Part shown: positions 46,613 through 54,818 of the stretch, in pieces | Layout of the letters: every line of letters begins with the position of its first letter | Numbering within the stretch: position 1 is the stretch's first letter | Assembly (NCBI RefSeq): GCF_009677585.1 | Contig: NZ_WKYV01000013.1 | Coordinates: 1 to 64,000 of the forward strand | Origin: Lactonifactor sp. BIOML-A5 | GTDB taxonomy: Bacteria; Bacillota; Clostridia; Lachnospirales; Lachnospiraceae | Direction of reading: 5' to 3' | DNA length: 64,000 nucleotides | The notes under the pieces: generated by a model | The model's input: the letters and a program-made list of their open reading frames with translations, nothing else | What the model was told of the DNA's origin: nothing | Databases searched by the model: none | Made by a program: the position numbers and the translations under genes

Positions 46613-46977
46613 TGCGTTTTTCTGTCTGCTGTGCGGAGGTTTGCATCCCGACGCAGGGTATCTTTCAAAGAACCGATCATATCCTTGATGATGCGGATTT
46701 CATACTCGTCACAATCTTCCAACAACAGCGCAATATCCTTTTCAAACTGCACTTTCGCCATAATGATATTGTCGCAGAGAAGATCGTCACCGGTAACGGA
46801 CAGTGCATTTGCAATGCTGATAATGGTGTTCAGGCTAACGCGGGTGGTGCCGGTTTCAATGTTACTCAGATGTGTCGGAGAGATGTCAATGAGTTCGGCA
46901 AGGCGCTCCTGCGTTAAATCTGCCTTGATACGGGCAATCTTGATTCGTTTGCCAATTGCTTTATAATCAAGTTCCAT
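46609..46977 (-). CDS. XRE family regulator of the ICE
   Basis: A 122-residue protein from the ATG at 46977 (MELDYKAIGKR) with AAGGGGG six bases upstream. It has an N-terminal helix-turn-helix (LTQERLAELIDISPTHLSNIETG) and a C-terminal helical part. Divergent from the SLOG gene. A dyad at 47049-47071 lies in the shared promoter region, so it likely represses itself and possibly the rightward genes. Confidence 0.9.
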   Translation of the reverse strand: MELDYKAIGKRIKIARIKADLTQERLAELIDISPTHLSNIETGTTRVSLNTIISIANALSVTGDDLLCDNIIMAKVQFEKDIALLLEDCDEYEIRIIKDMIGSLKDTLRRDANLRTADRKTH

Positions 46978-47036
46978 ATCGCGCCCCCTTCGCTTCAATA
47001 ATTTGCATAAGCATATTGTAACCACGGAGAGAACGC

Positions 47037-47071
47037 ATTATAATAATCTATATCCGTGATATACGGCTATA
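47037..47071. promoter_or_regulatory. Divergent promoter region with operator-like dyad
   Basis: Minus-strand TATAAT (complement of 47037-47042) for the XRE gene and the dyad TATANCCGT-N5-ACGGNTATA at 47049-47071 overlapping its -35 region. Confidence 0.5.
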
Positions 47072-47102
47072 AACCAAGTGATTATGGAAATAGGTGATTT
47101 TC

Positions 47103-47564
47103 ATGACCGTATGCACTTTTGCCGGTCATCGGGAGGTGTTCTTATCTTCTGTCAAGCAAGAGATAGACAAGGCTTTATCGGACATAGTACAGACAGAAGA
47201 TGAGTATGTATTTTATTCCGGCGGCATGGGTGATTTTGATATAATGTGTGAGGCAGCCGTCTGGAGAGTGAAAAAGAAGTATCCACATTTGAATATTCGC
47301 CTAAATCTGGTGCTTCCCTACATGACCAATCAGATTAACCGGGATAAGGATTACTACGAATCCAGGTTTGATGATATTATCATTCCGATGGATTTGATGG
47401 GAGTCCACTATAAGGCAGCCATCAAAAAAAGAAATCGTTGGATGGTAGATCAGGCAGATAAAATTCTAGCCTATGTTTATCGCGATTTTGGTGGAGCCTT
47501 TGATACAATAAAATATGCTTTGCGTACAGGAAAGCCGGTTCTGAACCTTGCAGAAAAAGAATGA
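47103..47564 (+). CDS. SLOG family protein (YpsA-like)
   Basis: A 153-residue Rossmann-like protein beginning MTVCTFAGHRE, with TFAGHR and YSGGMGDFDIMCEAAV typical of the SLOG/YpsA group (nucleotide or ligand-sensing). AGGTGAT precedes the ATG at 47103. The family is common in Tn1549-like elements. Its molecular role is unknown. Divergent from the XRE gene. Confidence 0.75.
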   Translation: MTVCTFAGHREVFLSSVKQEIDKALSDIVQTEDEYVFYSGGMGDFDIMCEAAVWRVKKKYPHLNIRLNLVLPYMTNQINRDKDYYESRFDDIIIPMDLMGVHYKAAIKKRNRWMVDQADKILAYVYRDFGGAFDTIKYALRTGKPVLNLAEKE

Positions 47565-47633
47565 AATCGCACATTTGATATTATTTTTTTGTGTGGGTAT
47601 AGTATAATAAAAACGGAAACGAGGTGAGCGTGA

Positions 47634-47966
47634 ATGAGCGATCAATATATTCCGATGATAGAGCGCATCTCAGAAGAATACGATGAGAGCGACAGCAATA
47701 TGGTTCTTGAGCTGGCTGCCACCGATCAGGAATATGCCGACCTCAAACAGCAGATGAGCGAACTGAAACACCAGCACCATTTCATCGAGAAGCTGCTGGA
47801 GGGGGACGGTGAGGTACAGCTTACCGCTCAGGAACATCAAATCTTAAATCAGTATTTCCGGCTGTATTTGCGGGCCGACAACATGGAGCGCAAGCACATC
47901 TACTTCCGAGGCCACACGGATTGTTTCTCCTATCTGGAGAAAATCGAGGCATTCAAAAAAGAATAA
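47634..47966 (+). CDS. Conserved ICE protein, unknown function
   Basis: A 110-residue acidic, helical protein (MSDQYIPMIERISEEYDESD...). It has a coiled-coil middle (YADLKQQMSELKHQHHFIEKLL). AGGTGAG precedes the ATG. Followed by a terminator (47983-48014). No recognised domain; its position before the toprim gene is what I expect in this ICE type. Confidence 0.65.
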   Translation: MSDQYIPMIERISEEYDESDSNMVLELAATDQEYADLKQQMSELKHQHHFIEKLLEGDGEVQLTAQEHQILNQYFRLYLRADNMERKHIYFRGHTDCFSYLEKIEAFKKE

Positions 47967-47982
47967 TCAATATGGAAACAGC

Positions 47983-48014
47983 AAAGCCGATTGGAGAAAT
48001 CCAGTCGGCTTTTT
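47983..48014 (+). terminator. Terminator
   Basis: AAGCCGATTGGA / TCCAGTCGGCTT with one G-U pair, four-base loop and a seven-T run. Confidence 0.85.
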
Positions 48015-48022
48015 TTCATGCC

Positions 48023-48086
48023 AGCCCCCTTTACATAGTCAGCCATCCCAAGCGGACGGCAAATCTACGGCTATGGAAAGGGGGCT
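48023..48086 (+). promoter_or_regulatory. Hairpin sequestering the ribosome binding site of the toprim gene
   Basis: AGCCCCCTTT (48023-48032) pairs with AAAGGGGGCT (48077-48086), extended by CATAG / CTATG. The 3' arm is the ribosome binding site (AAAGGGGG) of the gene starting at 48093. Translation should be low unless the stem is opened. Confidence 0.6.
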
Positions 48087-48092
48087 ATTTTT

Positions 48093-49064
48093 ATGCCTTA
48101 TTACGACTCGGAAACGATTGAACGAGCGCGGCAGGTGGACTTGCTCACCTACCTGCAAACCTGCGAACCGCAAGAACTTGTCCATGTGTCCGGCAATGTC
48201 TACTGCACCAAGACCCATGACAGCCTGCGGATTTCCAACGGCAAGTGGTGCTGGTTCTCCCGTGGAATCGGCGGATACAGCGCCCTGGACTATCTCATTA
48301 AGGTCAATGGCTATTCGTTTATGGACGCGATGGAAACCATCACCGGAAGGGCGGCAATCAAGCCGCCTTCTTTTGTGCCTGCTCCTAAAGAGGAAAAGCC
48401 AAAGCATCTGCTTCTACCGCAGGCCGCGCCCGATAACCGGGCTATGGTGGACTACCTCAAAAAAAGAGGAATCGACCCAGGGGTGATCGACTACTGCATC
48501 CAGACTGGAAGGCTTTATGAAAGCCGGAACAAGGGCCACAGCAATGTCGTTTTCGTAGGCTTTGACAAGGACGGAAAAGCACGGTTCGGCTGTCTGCGCG
48601 GGATCGGTGAAGGGCGTTTCCACGGTGACTTGAGCGGTAGCGATAAACACTATTCCTTTGCCCTGCCCGCCTGCGTGGATAATCCAGCGGTACACCTGTG
48701 TGAATCCGCCATTGATGTCATGTCCTATGCGACCCTCTGCAAGCTGGACGGCATTGACTGGAAGCGGCACAATCTACTATCCCTGGCTGGGATCTATCAG
48801 CCGAAAAAGGTGCTGGCGGAAAGCAAGCTGCCCGTTGCTCTCACCCGGTTTCTGGAGGATCATCCGTCCATTAAAACCATCTATCTGCATCTGGACAACG
48901 ATGGCCCCGGCAGGTTGGCAACGAAGGCGATCATAGCGGTCATTCCCAAAGAATACGAGGTAAAAAACCGCCCGCCGCCCACCGGTAAGGACGTGAATGA
49001 CACCCTTTGTCACCGGCTTGGGATTCCCATTCGGTGCAGCAACGGAAAGGAGCATGAACGATGA
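48093..49064 (+). CDS. DUF3991 and toprim domain protein
   Basis: A 323-residue primase-like protein. An N-terminal zinc-finger-like part (VSGNVYCTKTHDSLRIS), DUF3991 (about 115-200, YLKKRGIDPGVIDYCI) and a C-terminal toprim domain (about 205-310, with HLCESAIDVMSYA and YLHLDNDGPG). Toprim proteins in ICEs are thought to prime DNA in the recipient or during rolling-circle replication. The ribosome binding site is buried in a hairpin. Overlaps the next gene by four bases. Confidence 0.88.
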   Translation: MPYYDSETIERARQVDLLTYLQTCEPQELVHVSGNVYCTKTHDSLRISNGKWCWFSRGIGGYSALDYLIKVNGYSFMDAMETITGRAAIKPPSFVPAPKEEKPKHLLLPQAAPDNRAMVDYLKKRGIDPGVIDYCIQTGRLYESRNKGHSNVVFVGFDKDGKARFGCLRGIGEGRFHGDLSGSDKHYSFALPACVDNPAVHLCESAIDVMSYATLCKLDGIDWKRHNLLSLAGIYQPKKVLAESKLPVALTRFLEDHPSIKTIYLHLDNDGPGRLATKAIIAVIPKEYEVKNRPPPTGKDVNDTLCHRLGIPIRCSNGKEHER

Positions 49065-49252
49065 GAGAGTATGAAGTGACCATCACCGAAACGCTGGAAA
49101 TGACCATCGCGGTGGAAGCGGAGAGCCGCGAGGAGGCGCAGCAGATCGCCTCAGACAACTGGAAGAACGGCGACTATATCCTGGATGCCGACCACTTCAA
49201 GGACGTGACATTCCGCACCAAAGACCGGAGCCGTGACCGGGGCGAGCGGTGA
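49061..49252 (+). CDS. DpnD/PcfM-like protein
   Basis: A 63-residue protein starting MREYEVTITETLEMTIAVEA. The short beta-hairpin/helix pattern with SREEAQQIASDNWKNGDYIL matches the DpnD/PcfM family of small ICE and plasmid proteins with no known function. Coupled to the toprim gene. Confidence 0.75.
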   Translation: MREYEVTITETLEMTIAVEAESREEAQQIASDNWKNGDYILDADHFKDVTFRTKDRSRDRGER

Positions 49253-49274
49253 GATTCTTTTTTAGCCGTGAAGG

Positions 49275-49363
49275 ATTCCCCGCAGGGGAATGGAATGTGT
49301 ATGTACCAGCAAGCATCGCCGTTTGGGGACAAACGGCAGCTTGTTAGGGGGAACGCCCCCTAA
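49275..49363 (+). other. Three tandem hairpins, candidate oriT of the ICE
   Basis: ATTCCCC-GCA-GGGGAAT (49275-49291), CAAGC...GCCGTTTG-GGGA-CAAACGGC...GCTTG (49310-49343) and TTAGGGGG-AACG-CCCCCTAA (49344-49363) lie back to back between the PcfM-like gene and the mobC/relaxase genes. Position and structure fit a transfer origin, but the nick site cannot be assigned. Confidence 0.45.
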
Positions 49364-49390
49364 TACCCCTTTTGCAGAATGGAGGTTTTC

Positions 49391-49507
49391 ATGGAAGGAT
49401 TGTTTTTTGTCATCGGTTTTCTGCTGGGCAGCCTGAGCGGCGTCACCCTCATGTGCCTGGTGCAGATCAACCATATCAGGAAGGAGGATAACGATGAGCA
49501 ATCGTAA
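49391..49507 (+). CDS. DUF3789-like small membrane protein
   Basis: A 38-residue protein, MEGLFFVIGFLLGSLSGVTL followed by MCLVQINHIRKE. One membrane helix with a positively charged C-terminal end. GGAGG lies five bases before the ATG. It overlaps mobC by 14 bases. Small single-helix DUF3789 proteins sit here in related elements; function unknown. Confidence 0.7.
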   Translation: MEGLFFVIGFLLGSLSGVTLMCLVQINHIRKEDNDEQS

Positions 49508-49823
49508 TATCGAAATCAAGGTGCGCCTCAACCGCAAGGAGGCCGAGGCCCTGAACAAGCGCGTGAAAAAGAGCAGGCTTTCCCGCGAGGCGTATCTGCG
49601 TCACCTTATCAGCGGCGTAGTTCCCCAGGATGCACCGCCCCCGGACTACTTTGACTTCATGCGGGAGCTGCACGGCGTAGGAAACAACCTCAACCAGATT
49701 GCCCAGAAAGCTCATGTGCTGGGTGTCATTGATGAGCGGCGCTATGATGAAGAAATGCGGAAGTTTGATCAGCTTGTCCGGGACATCACCAAAGCTGTGA
49801 TTCTGCCCAGACCGATGGAGTAA
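49494..49823 (+). CDS. mobC: Relaxosome protein MobC
   Basis: A 109-residue accessory protein of the relaxosome. It has an N-terminal ribbon-helix-helix-like DNA-binding part (IEIKVRLNRKEAEALNKRVKKSRLSREAYLRHLI) and the MobC motif ELHGVGNNLNQIAQKAH. AGGAGG precedes the ATG. It helps the relaxase bind and open oriT. Directly followed by the relaxase gene. Confidence 0.9.
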   Translation: MSNRNIEIKVRLNRKEAEALNKRVKKSRLSREAYLRHLISGVVPQDAPPPDYFDFMRELHGVGNNLNQIAQKAHVLGVIDERRYDEEMRKFDQLVRDITKAVILPRPME

Positions 49824-49827
49824 GATT

Positions 49828-51264
49828 ATGGCCACAACATCCATCTGGCGGGTGGGCGGCTGGCTGGGAAAGGTGGTCATCTATGTAGAGAACCCGGATA
49901 AGACTGAAAACCCCGCCGTCTATGAAAAGCCGGATATGGAGGGGCGCGACGCCCAGGGCCTCACGGATGTCATCGAATACGCCGTCCAAGAGCAAAAGAC
50001 AGAAAAAGTCGCAGCCGATGACGAAGGAACCGCCATCATGCAGCGGTTTGTGTCCGGGGTGAATTGCAGCCCCTCTACTGCCCGCGATGAGATGATCGCC
50101 GTCAAAAAGCGGTTCGGCAAGGAGGACGGCACGGTGGCCTATCATGGCTATCAGAGCTTTGCCCCCGGAGAGGCCGACCCACAGACCGCCCATGAGATCG
50201 GGCTGAAGCTGGCCAAAAAACTGTGGGGTGAAAAATATCAGGTGGTGGTTGCTACCCATCTGGATAAGTCCAATCACCTGCACAATCATTTTGTGGTCAA
50301 CACCGTGTCCTTTGTGGACGGCATTAAGTATCACCGCACCGAGAAGGACTACTATGATATGCAGCGGGAATCTGACCGGCTGTGTCGGGAGTATGGGTTG
50401 TCCGTAATTGAAAATCCCCAGCGAGGGAAGTCCCAGCACTATGGAGCGTGGAGGGCCGAACAGGAAGGCCGCCCCACCTATCTGAGCCTTCTCAAAGCAG
50501 ATGTGGATACTGCCATTCGTCAGTCAATGACGGAACGGCAGTTTTTTTATCATCTGAAACAGATGGGTTACGACATCAAGGTGGGTAAGGACATTACCCT
50601 GCGCGCACCCGGCAGAGAGAACGGCAGAAAGCTGTGCCGCAATCTGGGAGAGGAATATTCCCTGGAAAGTATCCGCAGGCGGATACTGGCACAGAGCCAT
50701 CCTCAAAGGACACACAGGCCGCAGCCACAGCGGTGCAGGCTTCACGGCGATTTGAAGCAGGCCAGAAAAGTGACAGGTTTTCGCGCCCTCTATTTTCATT
50801 ACTGCTACCTGCTGGGAGTGTTTCCAAAAAAGCAAAACTGGCAGCCCCGACAGGTATCCCACGCTTGCCGGGAGGATTTGATCCGGGCAAAAGAATTGAC
50901 CGATGAAGCGCGGCTGCTGTCCCGTCACCACATTGACACGCTGGAACAGCTTACCGCCCATCGGACAGGTGCGGAGTCGGAAATGAACGCGGACATTGAG
51001 CAGCGAAAAGCCCTGTACCGCAGGCTGCGTACCAAAGAGGTATTGTCTGCCCCTGAACAGCAGGAGCAGATCAAAGCGGAAATTGCCGTCCTTTCCGGGC
51101 GGATCAAGGAACTGCGAAGGGAGGTGAGATTATGTGAGGATATAGCAGTACGCTCCCTTTCCATCAAGGAAAAGATCAAGGCCGCCCGCGAGGAAGCGCG
51201 GACGGAACAAGGAACCCGTCAGGGGCCGGAACAAGGCCGTGCGGGTATTCCAGGAAGGAGATGA
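49828..51264 (+). CDS. MobP-type relaxase (VirD2/MobA family)
   Basis: A 478-residue DNA relaxase that nicks oriT and stays linked to the 5' end. The metal-binding motif HLDKSNHLHNHFVVN holds His144, His150 and His152 of the HxDxxHxHNH signature. Motif I Tyr candidates lie near the N-terminus (VIYVEN, VYEKP). The C-terminal third is a charged coiled coil ending in GTRQGPEQGRAG. It is shorter than many ICE relaxases but reads through without interruption. It begins four bases after mobC. Confidence 0.92.
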   Translation: MATTSIWRVGGWLGKVVIYVENPDKTENPAVYEKPDMEGRDAQGLTDVIEYAVQEQKTEKVAADDEGTAIMQRFVSGVNCSPSTARDEMIAVKKRFGKEDGTVAYHGYQSFAPGEADPQTAHEIGLKLAKKLWGEKYQVVVATHLDKSNHLHNHFVVNTVSFVDGIKYHRTEKDYYDMQRESDRLCREYGLSVIENPQRGKSQHYGAWRAEQEGRPTYLSLLKADVDTAIRQSMTERQFFYHLKQMGYDIKVGKDITLRAPGRENGRKLCRNLGEEYSLESIRRRILAQSHPQRTHRPQPQRCRLHGDLKQARKVTGFRALYFHYCYLLGVFPKKQNWQPRQVSHACREDLIRAKELTDEARLLSRHHIDTLEQLTAHRTGAESEMNADIEQRKALYRRLRTKEVLSAPEQQEQIKAEIAVLSGRIKELRREVRLCEDIAVRSLSIKEKIKAAREEARTEQGTRQGPEQGRAGIPGRR

Positions 51265-51270
51265 TTTTCT

Positions 51271-52080
51271 ATGTATAGCTCAGGCGATGCGGCGGAACAG
51301 GTTGTACGGATGAGCCTGGAGGGTGCCGAATTTGCCCTCAAGATCAGCGGTTCTGCTGCAAAGAATCTTGCCGCCGCCCTGTACACGGTTTTGAAAGACC
51401 AGAAAAAGACCAAAGGCAAAGCCCGCATTGAAACCATGCTGCGGGAAAAGCGCCCCATGACAGTCTACACCATCAAGAAAGAAGATGCCCCGGAGTTTGC
51501 GCGGCAGGCCAAAGGCTACGGGATTCTCTATGCGCCCATCCCGGTCAAAAAGGATGACAACACCATCGACATTCTGGTATTCGAGGATGATGCGGCCAGA
51601 GCCAATCGGATCGTGGAGAAGTTCAATCTCACCGTGGTGGATACGGCGTCCATCAAGGAGGACATCCAGAAATCCCGCGAACAGCGCGGCAGCGAACCGG
51701 CAGCGCCGGAGCAGGCCGCCCCGGAAAAGAGCCAGGACGATAAACTGTTGGACGAACTGATGGAGAAACCTGCCCAAAAGGAAAAGGCAGAGCCGGAACA
51801 CCCTGCGGCGGAGAAAACGGATTCTTTTACCCCGGCGGCGGAAAAATCCCATCCGTCCGCGCCTATCTCCGAGAGCAGCAGCAAGTCCGCAAGGGGTACT
51901 TCTGACGGGCCGGAGAAACCGTCTGTCCGCCAGGAGCTGCGGGACATTCAGGCCCAGCGGAAGAAGGAGGCAGAAGTGACAAAGGCAGAGGAACCTTCTG
52001 TATCCAAGAAACCGGCGCAGAAAACCACCCGGCACCAGCCGCCCAAACCCAAAAAGAAACCCAAATCGAAAGAGAGGTAA
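51271..52080 (+). CDS. PcfB/DUF3801 family protein
   Basis: A 269-residue protein. Residues 1-140 match PcfB/DUF3801 (SGDAAEQVVRMSLEGAEFALKISGS, RPMTVYTIKKEDAPEF, VFEDDAARANRIVEKF). The rest is low-complexity, Pro/Ala/Lys/Glu-rich linker ending in a basic tail. PcfB-type proteins belong to the substrate-recruitment complex near the coupling protein. AGGAGAT precedes the start. Confidence 0.82.
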   Translation: MYSSGDAAEQVVRMSLEGAEFALKISGSAAKNLAAALYTVLKDQKKTKGKARIETMLREKRPMTVYTIKKEDAPEFARQAKGYGILYAPIPVKKDDNTIDILVFEDDAARANRIVEKFNLTVVDTASIKEDIQKSREQRGSEPAAPEQAAPEKSQDDKLLDELMEKPAQKEKAEPEHPAAEKTDSFTPAAEKSHPSAPISESSSKSARGTSDGPEKPSVRQELRDIQAQRKKEAEVTKAEEPSVSKKPAQKTTRHQPPKPKKKPKSKER

Positions 52081-52086
52081 ACGCTT

Positions 52087-53010
52087 ATGAACAACTTTGA
52101 CGATCTGTTTGAACAGCAGCCTCAAAAGGAGGCCGCACCCCAGAAGCGGGAGGAACAGAAGGAACGCCCCAAGCGCCAGTGGTGGCAGATCCGCAAGGAG
52201 AAGCAGCGCAAGGAAGCCTATGCTTCTCTGGACAAGATTTTTGCCGACTTTGCGGACGGCAAAGGAAACATGGAGGCGTATCTGGACATCCAGAGCCGAT
52301 TCCCGTTTCACTCTGCCCGTAACGCCCTTCTGATCGGCGCACAATGCCCCCAGGCGCAGCGTGTGGGCGGCTACAAGGAATGGAGTACCCAGGGCATTGA
52401 GATTCTGGAGGAGGAAAAGCGTCTGCCCATTATCATTCTGGAACCGGGCAAAGCGTACCGGAGGGATGACGGCTCCATCGGCCAGAACTTCTATGCCAAG
52501 GAGGTCTATGACATTTCCCAGACTTCGGCACAGGGACAGCACCAGCCCCAGGTTGCCTATGATGACCGGCTGCTTTTGAAAGGGCTGATCGCCAGCTCTC
52601 CGGTGCAAATCCGGGCGGTGGACGAACTGCCCCAGGGACGCGGCGCTGTGTTCTCTGAGGAACAGAACGCCATCCTGGTCAAGAAAGGAATGGACGCGCC
52701 GGACATCTTCCGCTGTGTTTCGCTGGAGATTGCCAATGTCCAGCTTGCCAGAAGCAACGAAGGGTATTCCAGAGAAGCGGACGGCTACAAAGCCTACGCC
52801 GTCAGCTATATGCTCTGCAAGCGATACGGCATTGAGGCCAAAGGCTATGACATTGCCCGTCTGAACAGCGTTTTCAAGGGCCAAGACCCCAGAGAGGATG
52901 TCCCGGCAGCCCTCAGTGATATGCGGGAAACCTTCAAGTCGTTGAACGGGCGCATGGCCAGAGCGATGGGGCTGACCCGCGACACCAAACAGAAGGAACC
53001 GGAACGGTAA
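52087..53010 (+). CDS. ArdC-like protein with degenerate peptidase motif
   Basis: A 307-residue protein with an ArdC-like ssDNA-binding region (residues about 55-150; YLDIQSRFPFHSARNALLIGAQCPQAQRVGGYKEW). A second domain sits where ArdC proteins have a zinc-peptidase HExxH. Here the corresponding stretch reads S-L-E-I-A-N-V-Q, so both histidines are missing, while the downstream Glu (EADGYKAYAVSYML) remains. It is probably a non-catalytic member that protects or binds transferred single-stranded DNA. That role is inferred. Confidence 0.7.
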   Translation: MNNFDDLFEQQPQKEAAPQKREEQKERPKRQWWQIRKEKQRKEAYASLDKIFADFADGKGNMEAYLDIQSRFPFHSARNALLIGAQCPQAQRVGGYKEWSTQGIEILEEEKRLPIIILEPGKAYRRDDGSIGQNFYAKEVYDISQTSAQGQHQPQVAYDDRLLLKGLIASSPVQIRAVDELPQGRGAVFSEEQNAILVKKGMDAPDIFRCVSLEIANVQLARSNEGYSREADGYKAYAVSYMLCKRYGIEAKGYDIARLNSVFKGQDPREDVPAALSDMRETFKSLNGRMARAMGLTRDTKQKEPER

Positions 53011-53024
53011 AGGAGGTTTGAGTG

Positions 53025-53222
53025 ATGGAAAGACAGGATAAAGTCGTACTCACGCTGGACAGCTATGAGCATGGTATCATGATCCGCGCGCTCAATGAAC
53101 TGCGCAACGATATGCTGGAGGAACAGCGCGACCCCGGCCCGGTGGAGGATGTGCTGCTGAAAACCATTGACGCCCCTGCACAAAAAGACAAGAAAGCGAA
53201 GCGTCGGGATGAAGCCAGATAA
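53025..53222 (+). CDS. Small ICE protein, member B of a three-copy family
   Basis: A 65-residue protein from the ATG at 53025, with AGGAGG eight bases upstream. Core IRALNELRNDMLEEQRDPGPVEDVLLKTIDAP is shared with members A (42794) and C (56525), plus a Lys/Arg-rich tail. It overlaps the virD4 start by 14 bases. Confidence 0.75.
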   Translation: MERQDKVVLTLDSYEHGIMIRALNELRNDMLEEQRDPGPVEDVLLKTIDAPAQKDKKAKRRDEAR

Positions 53223-54435
53223 CAGGACGGGTGGTCCTTGGCTCTATGCGCTGGGGCTGATCCCGGTCATCTGGTTTGCCCTTCTGATTGCGCCGTCTGT
53301 TTCCGGTGGCCTTGCGGAGATTATGAACGGTTTGCCTGCGGCAATGAACAATCCATTCAAACTGATGTGGTGTGAGGACAGTGTAAAAACTGTCCTCATT
53401 TTTATTGCCGCCTATGGGCTGGGGATCGGGATTTATCTCTCGTCCCGGCGCAATTACAGGCGGGGCGAAGAACACGGTTCGGCTAAATGGGGCGACGCCA
53501 GAGCCGTGAACAAGAAGTACCGGGCCAAAGACCCGTTTCAAAACCGTATCTTCACCCAGCACGTCCGCATGGGGCTGGACGGCAGGAAGCACCGCCGCAA
53601 TCTGAACACCCTGGTGGTAGGCGGCAGCGGCGCAGGAAAGAGCCGGTTCTATGCGAAAGTCAACCTGTGCCAAGCCAATACCTCGTATTTTGTGTTGGAT
53701 TGTAAGGGGGAACTGCTCCGGGACTGCGGTACTCTGCTGGAACGGCAGGGCTATGAAATCCGCATCGTTGACCTTTTGAACATGGAGAAAAGCCATTGTT
53801 ACAATCCCTTCTCCTATCTGAAAAACGACAACGATGTGCAGAAGATGGTAACGAATCTTTTTAAGGCCACCACGCCAAAAGGCAGCCAGTCCAACGACCC
53901 TTTCTGGGATACGGCGGCTTCCATGCTCCTTCTGGCGCTTGTCTTTTACCTCTGGTACGAAGCGCCGGAGGACGAGAAAAACTTTCCGATGGTCATGGAA
54001 ATGCTTCGGGCCGGTGAGGTGCGGGAGGATGATGATTCCTACCAATCTCCGCTGGATGAGCTGTTTGACCGGCTGGAAATGCGCTCGCCCGATCACATCG
54101 CGGTGAAGTATTACAAGGACTATCGTTCCGGCTCGGCCAAGACGCTGAAATCCATCCAGATCACTCTGGCATCCAGACTGGAGAAGTTCAACCTCTCCTC
54201 GGTTGCGGCCTTGACTGCTACGGATGAACTGAATTTGTCCAGCATGGGAGAGAAAAAAGTGGCGCTCTTTGCGCTGATCCCGGACAACGATGCCAGCTTC
54301 AACTTCCTGGTGAGCCTTCTGTACGCCAGCACCTTTCAGGAGCTGTTCTACTCGGCTGACCGGAAACACGGCGGGAGCCTGCCCGTGCCGGTGCATTTCC
54401 TCATGGACGAGTTCGCCAATGAAACACAGTTATAA
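53209..54435 (+). pseudogene. virD4: VirD4/TraG coupling protein, N-terminal part (interrupted)
   Basis: Encodes the first 404 residues of the type IV secretion coupling ATPase, which docks the relaxosome to the channel. Two N-terminal membrane helices (WLYALGLIPVIWFALLIAP and VKTVLIFIAAYGLGIGIYL), the Walker A VGGSGAGKS and Walker B FLMDEFAN are present. After the codon for Asn404 (54418-54420) the sequence changes into an inserted element and the frame stops after E-T-Q-L. The rest of the gene resumes at 61466. The start at 53209 overlaps the small gene and is not preceded by a strong ribosome binding site. Confidence 0.93.
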
Positions 54436-54443
54436 AGATGACA
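54431..54443 (+). repeat. Left inverted repeat of the nested element
   Basis: TATAAAGATGACA, nine bases inside the AATG junction. It pairs with the right copy at 61439-61451. Confidence 0.9.
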
Positions 54444-54565
54444 ATATCGAATTATGGCATTAAGGAAGGATGTAATAATTCAAAATGTATCGTTGAGAAT
54501 TTTTACCGTGGTAATTTGAAAGTAACATTTCGAACTTGCAAGTAGAAAAAGTTACAAATCTGTGG

Positions 54566-54571
54566 TATAAT
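54566..54571 (+). promoter_or_regulatory. Extended -10 promoter
   Basis: TGGTATAAT: a perfect TATAAT with TGn extension and no good -35. Confidence 0.6.
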
Positions 54572-54577
54572 GTTCTT

Positions 54578-54727
54578 AAACTAGAACGACTAATCGAAGT
54601 TTATAAGCCTAATGAGATGAAAAATAATTCGGATTTGTGGATCTGAAGCAGAAATATGAGTTTTGATATCATACTGAGTAGATCGCAAAAAGTCTAGCTC
54701 ACATTTGTGAGCCGGACTTTTTTGTGC
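54578..54727 (+). ncRNA. Putative short RNA or attenuated leader upstream of the LytTR gene
   Basis: The stretch from about seven bases after the -10 box to the terminator at 54687-54723 (AAAGTC..GCTCAC-ATTT-GTGAGC..GACTTT then T residues) would give a transcript of about 150 nt without an open frame. It could be an independent small RNA or a leader whose read-through controls the LytTR gene. Confidence 0.4.
54687..54723 (+). terminator. Terminator of the putative short RNA
   Basis: AAAGTC-GCTCAC / GTGAGC-GACTTT with a two-base internal loop, followed by T residues. Confidence 0.8.
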
Positions 54728-54818
54728 AATTCATTCCTTAATAAATGCATAGTATTCCGATTTGATTGATTTTACACGATTCTGTCTATATACTTGTTTT
54801 CGAGAGAGGTTGAAAGAT

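Larger units (their letters stand above)
54436..54818. other. Left-end non-coding region of the nested element
   Basis: About 380 AT-rich bases between the element end and the LytTR gene. It holds an extended -10 promoter and a terminator that bracket a possible short RNA (54578-54727). I see no open frame with a ribosome binding site. Confidence 0.5.

Noticed and set aside
51280..52884. A 534-codon minus-strand open frame across the PcfB and ArdC-like genes
   Set aside because: Composition is that of an antisense shadow of G+C-rich coding sequence (Leu, Phe, Gly and Arg rich). The plus-strand genes have ribosome binding sites and recognisable domains.
53092..54396. A 434-codon minus-strand open frame opposite virD4
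   Set aside because: Complete overlap with the conserved VirD4 frame, no ribosome binding site and no recognisable domain.
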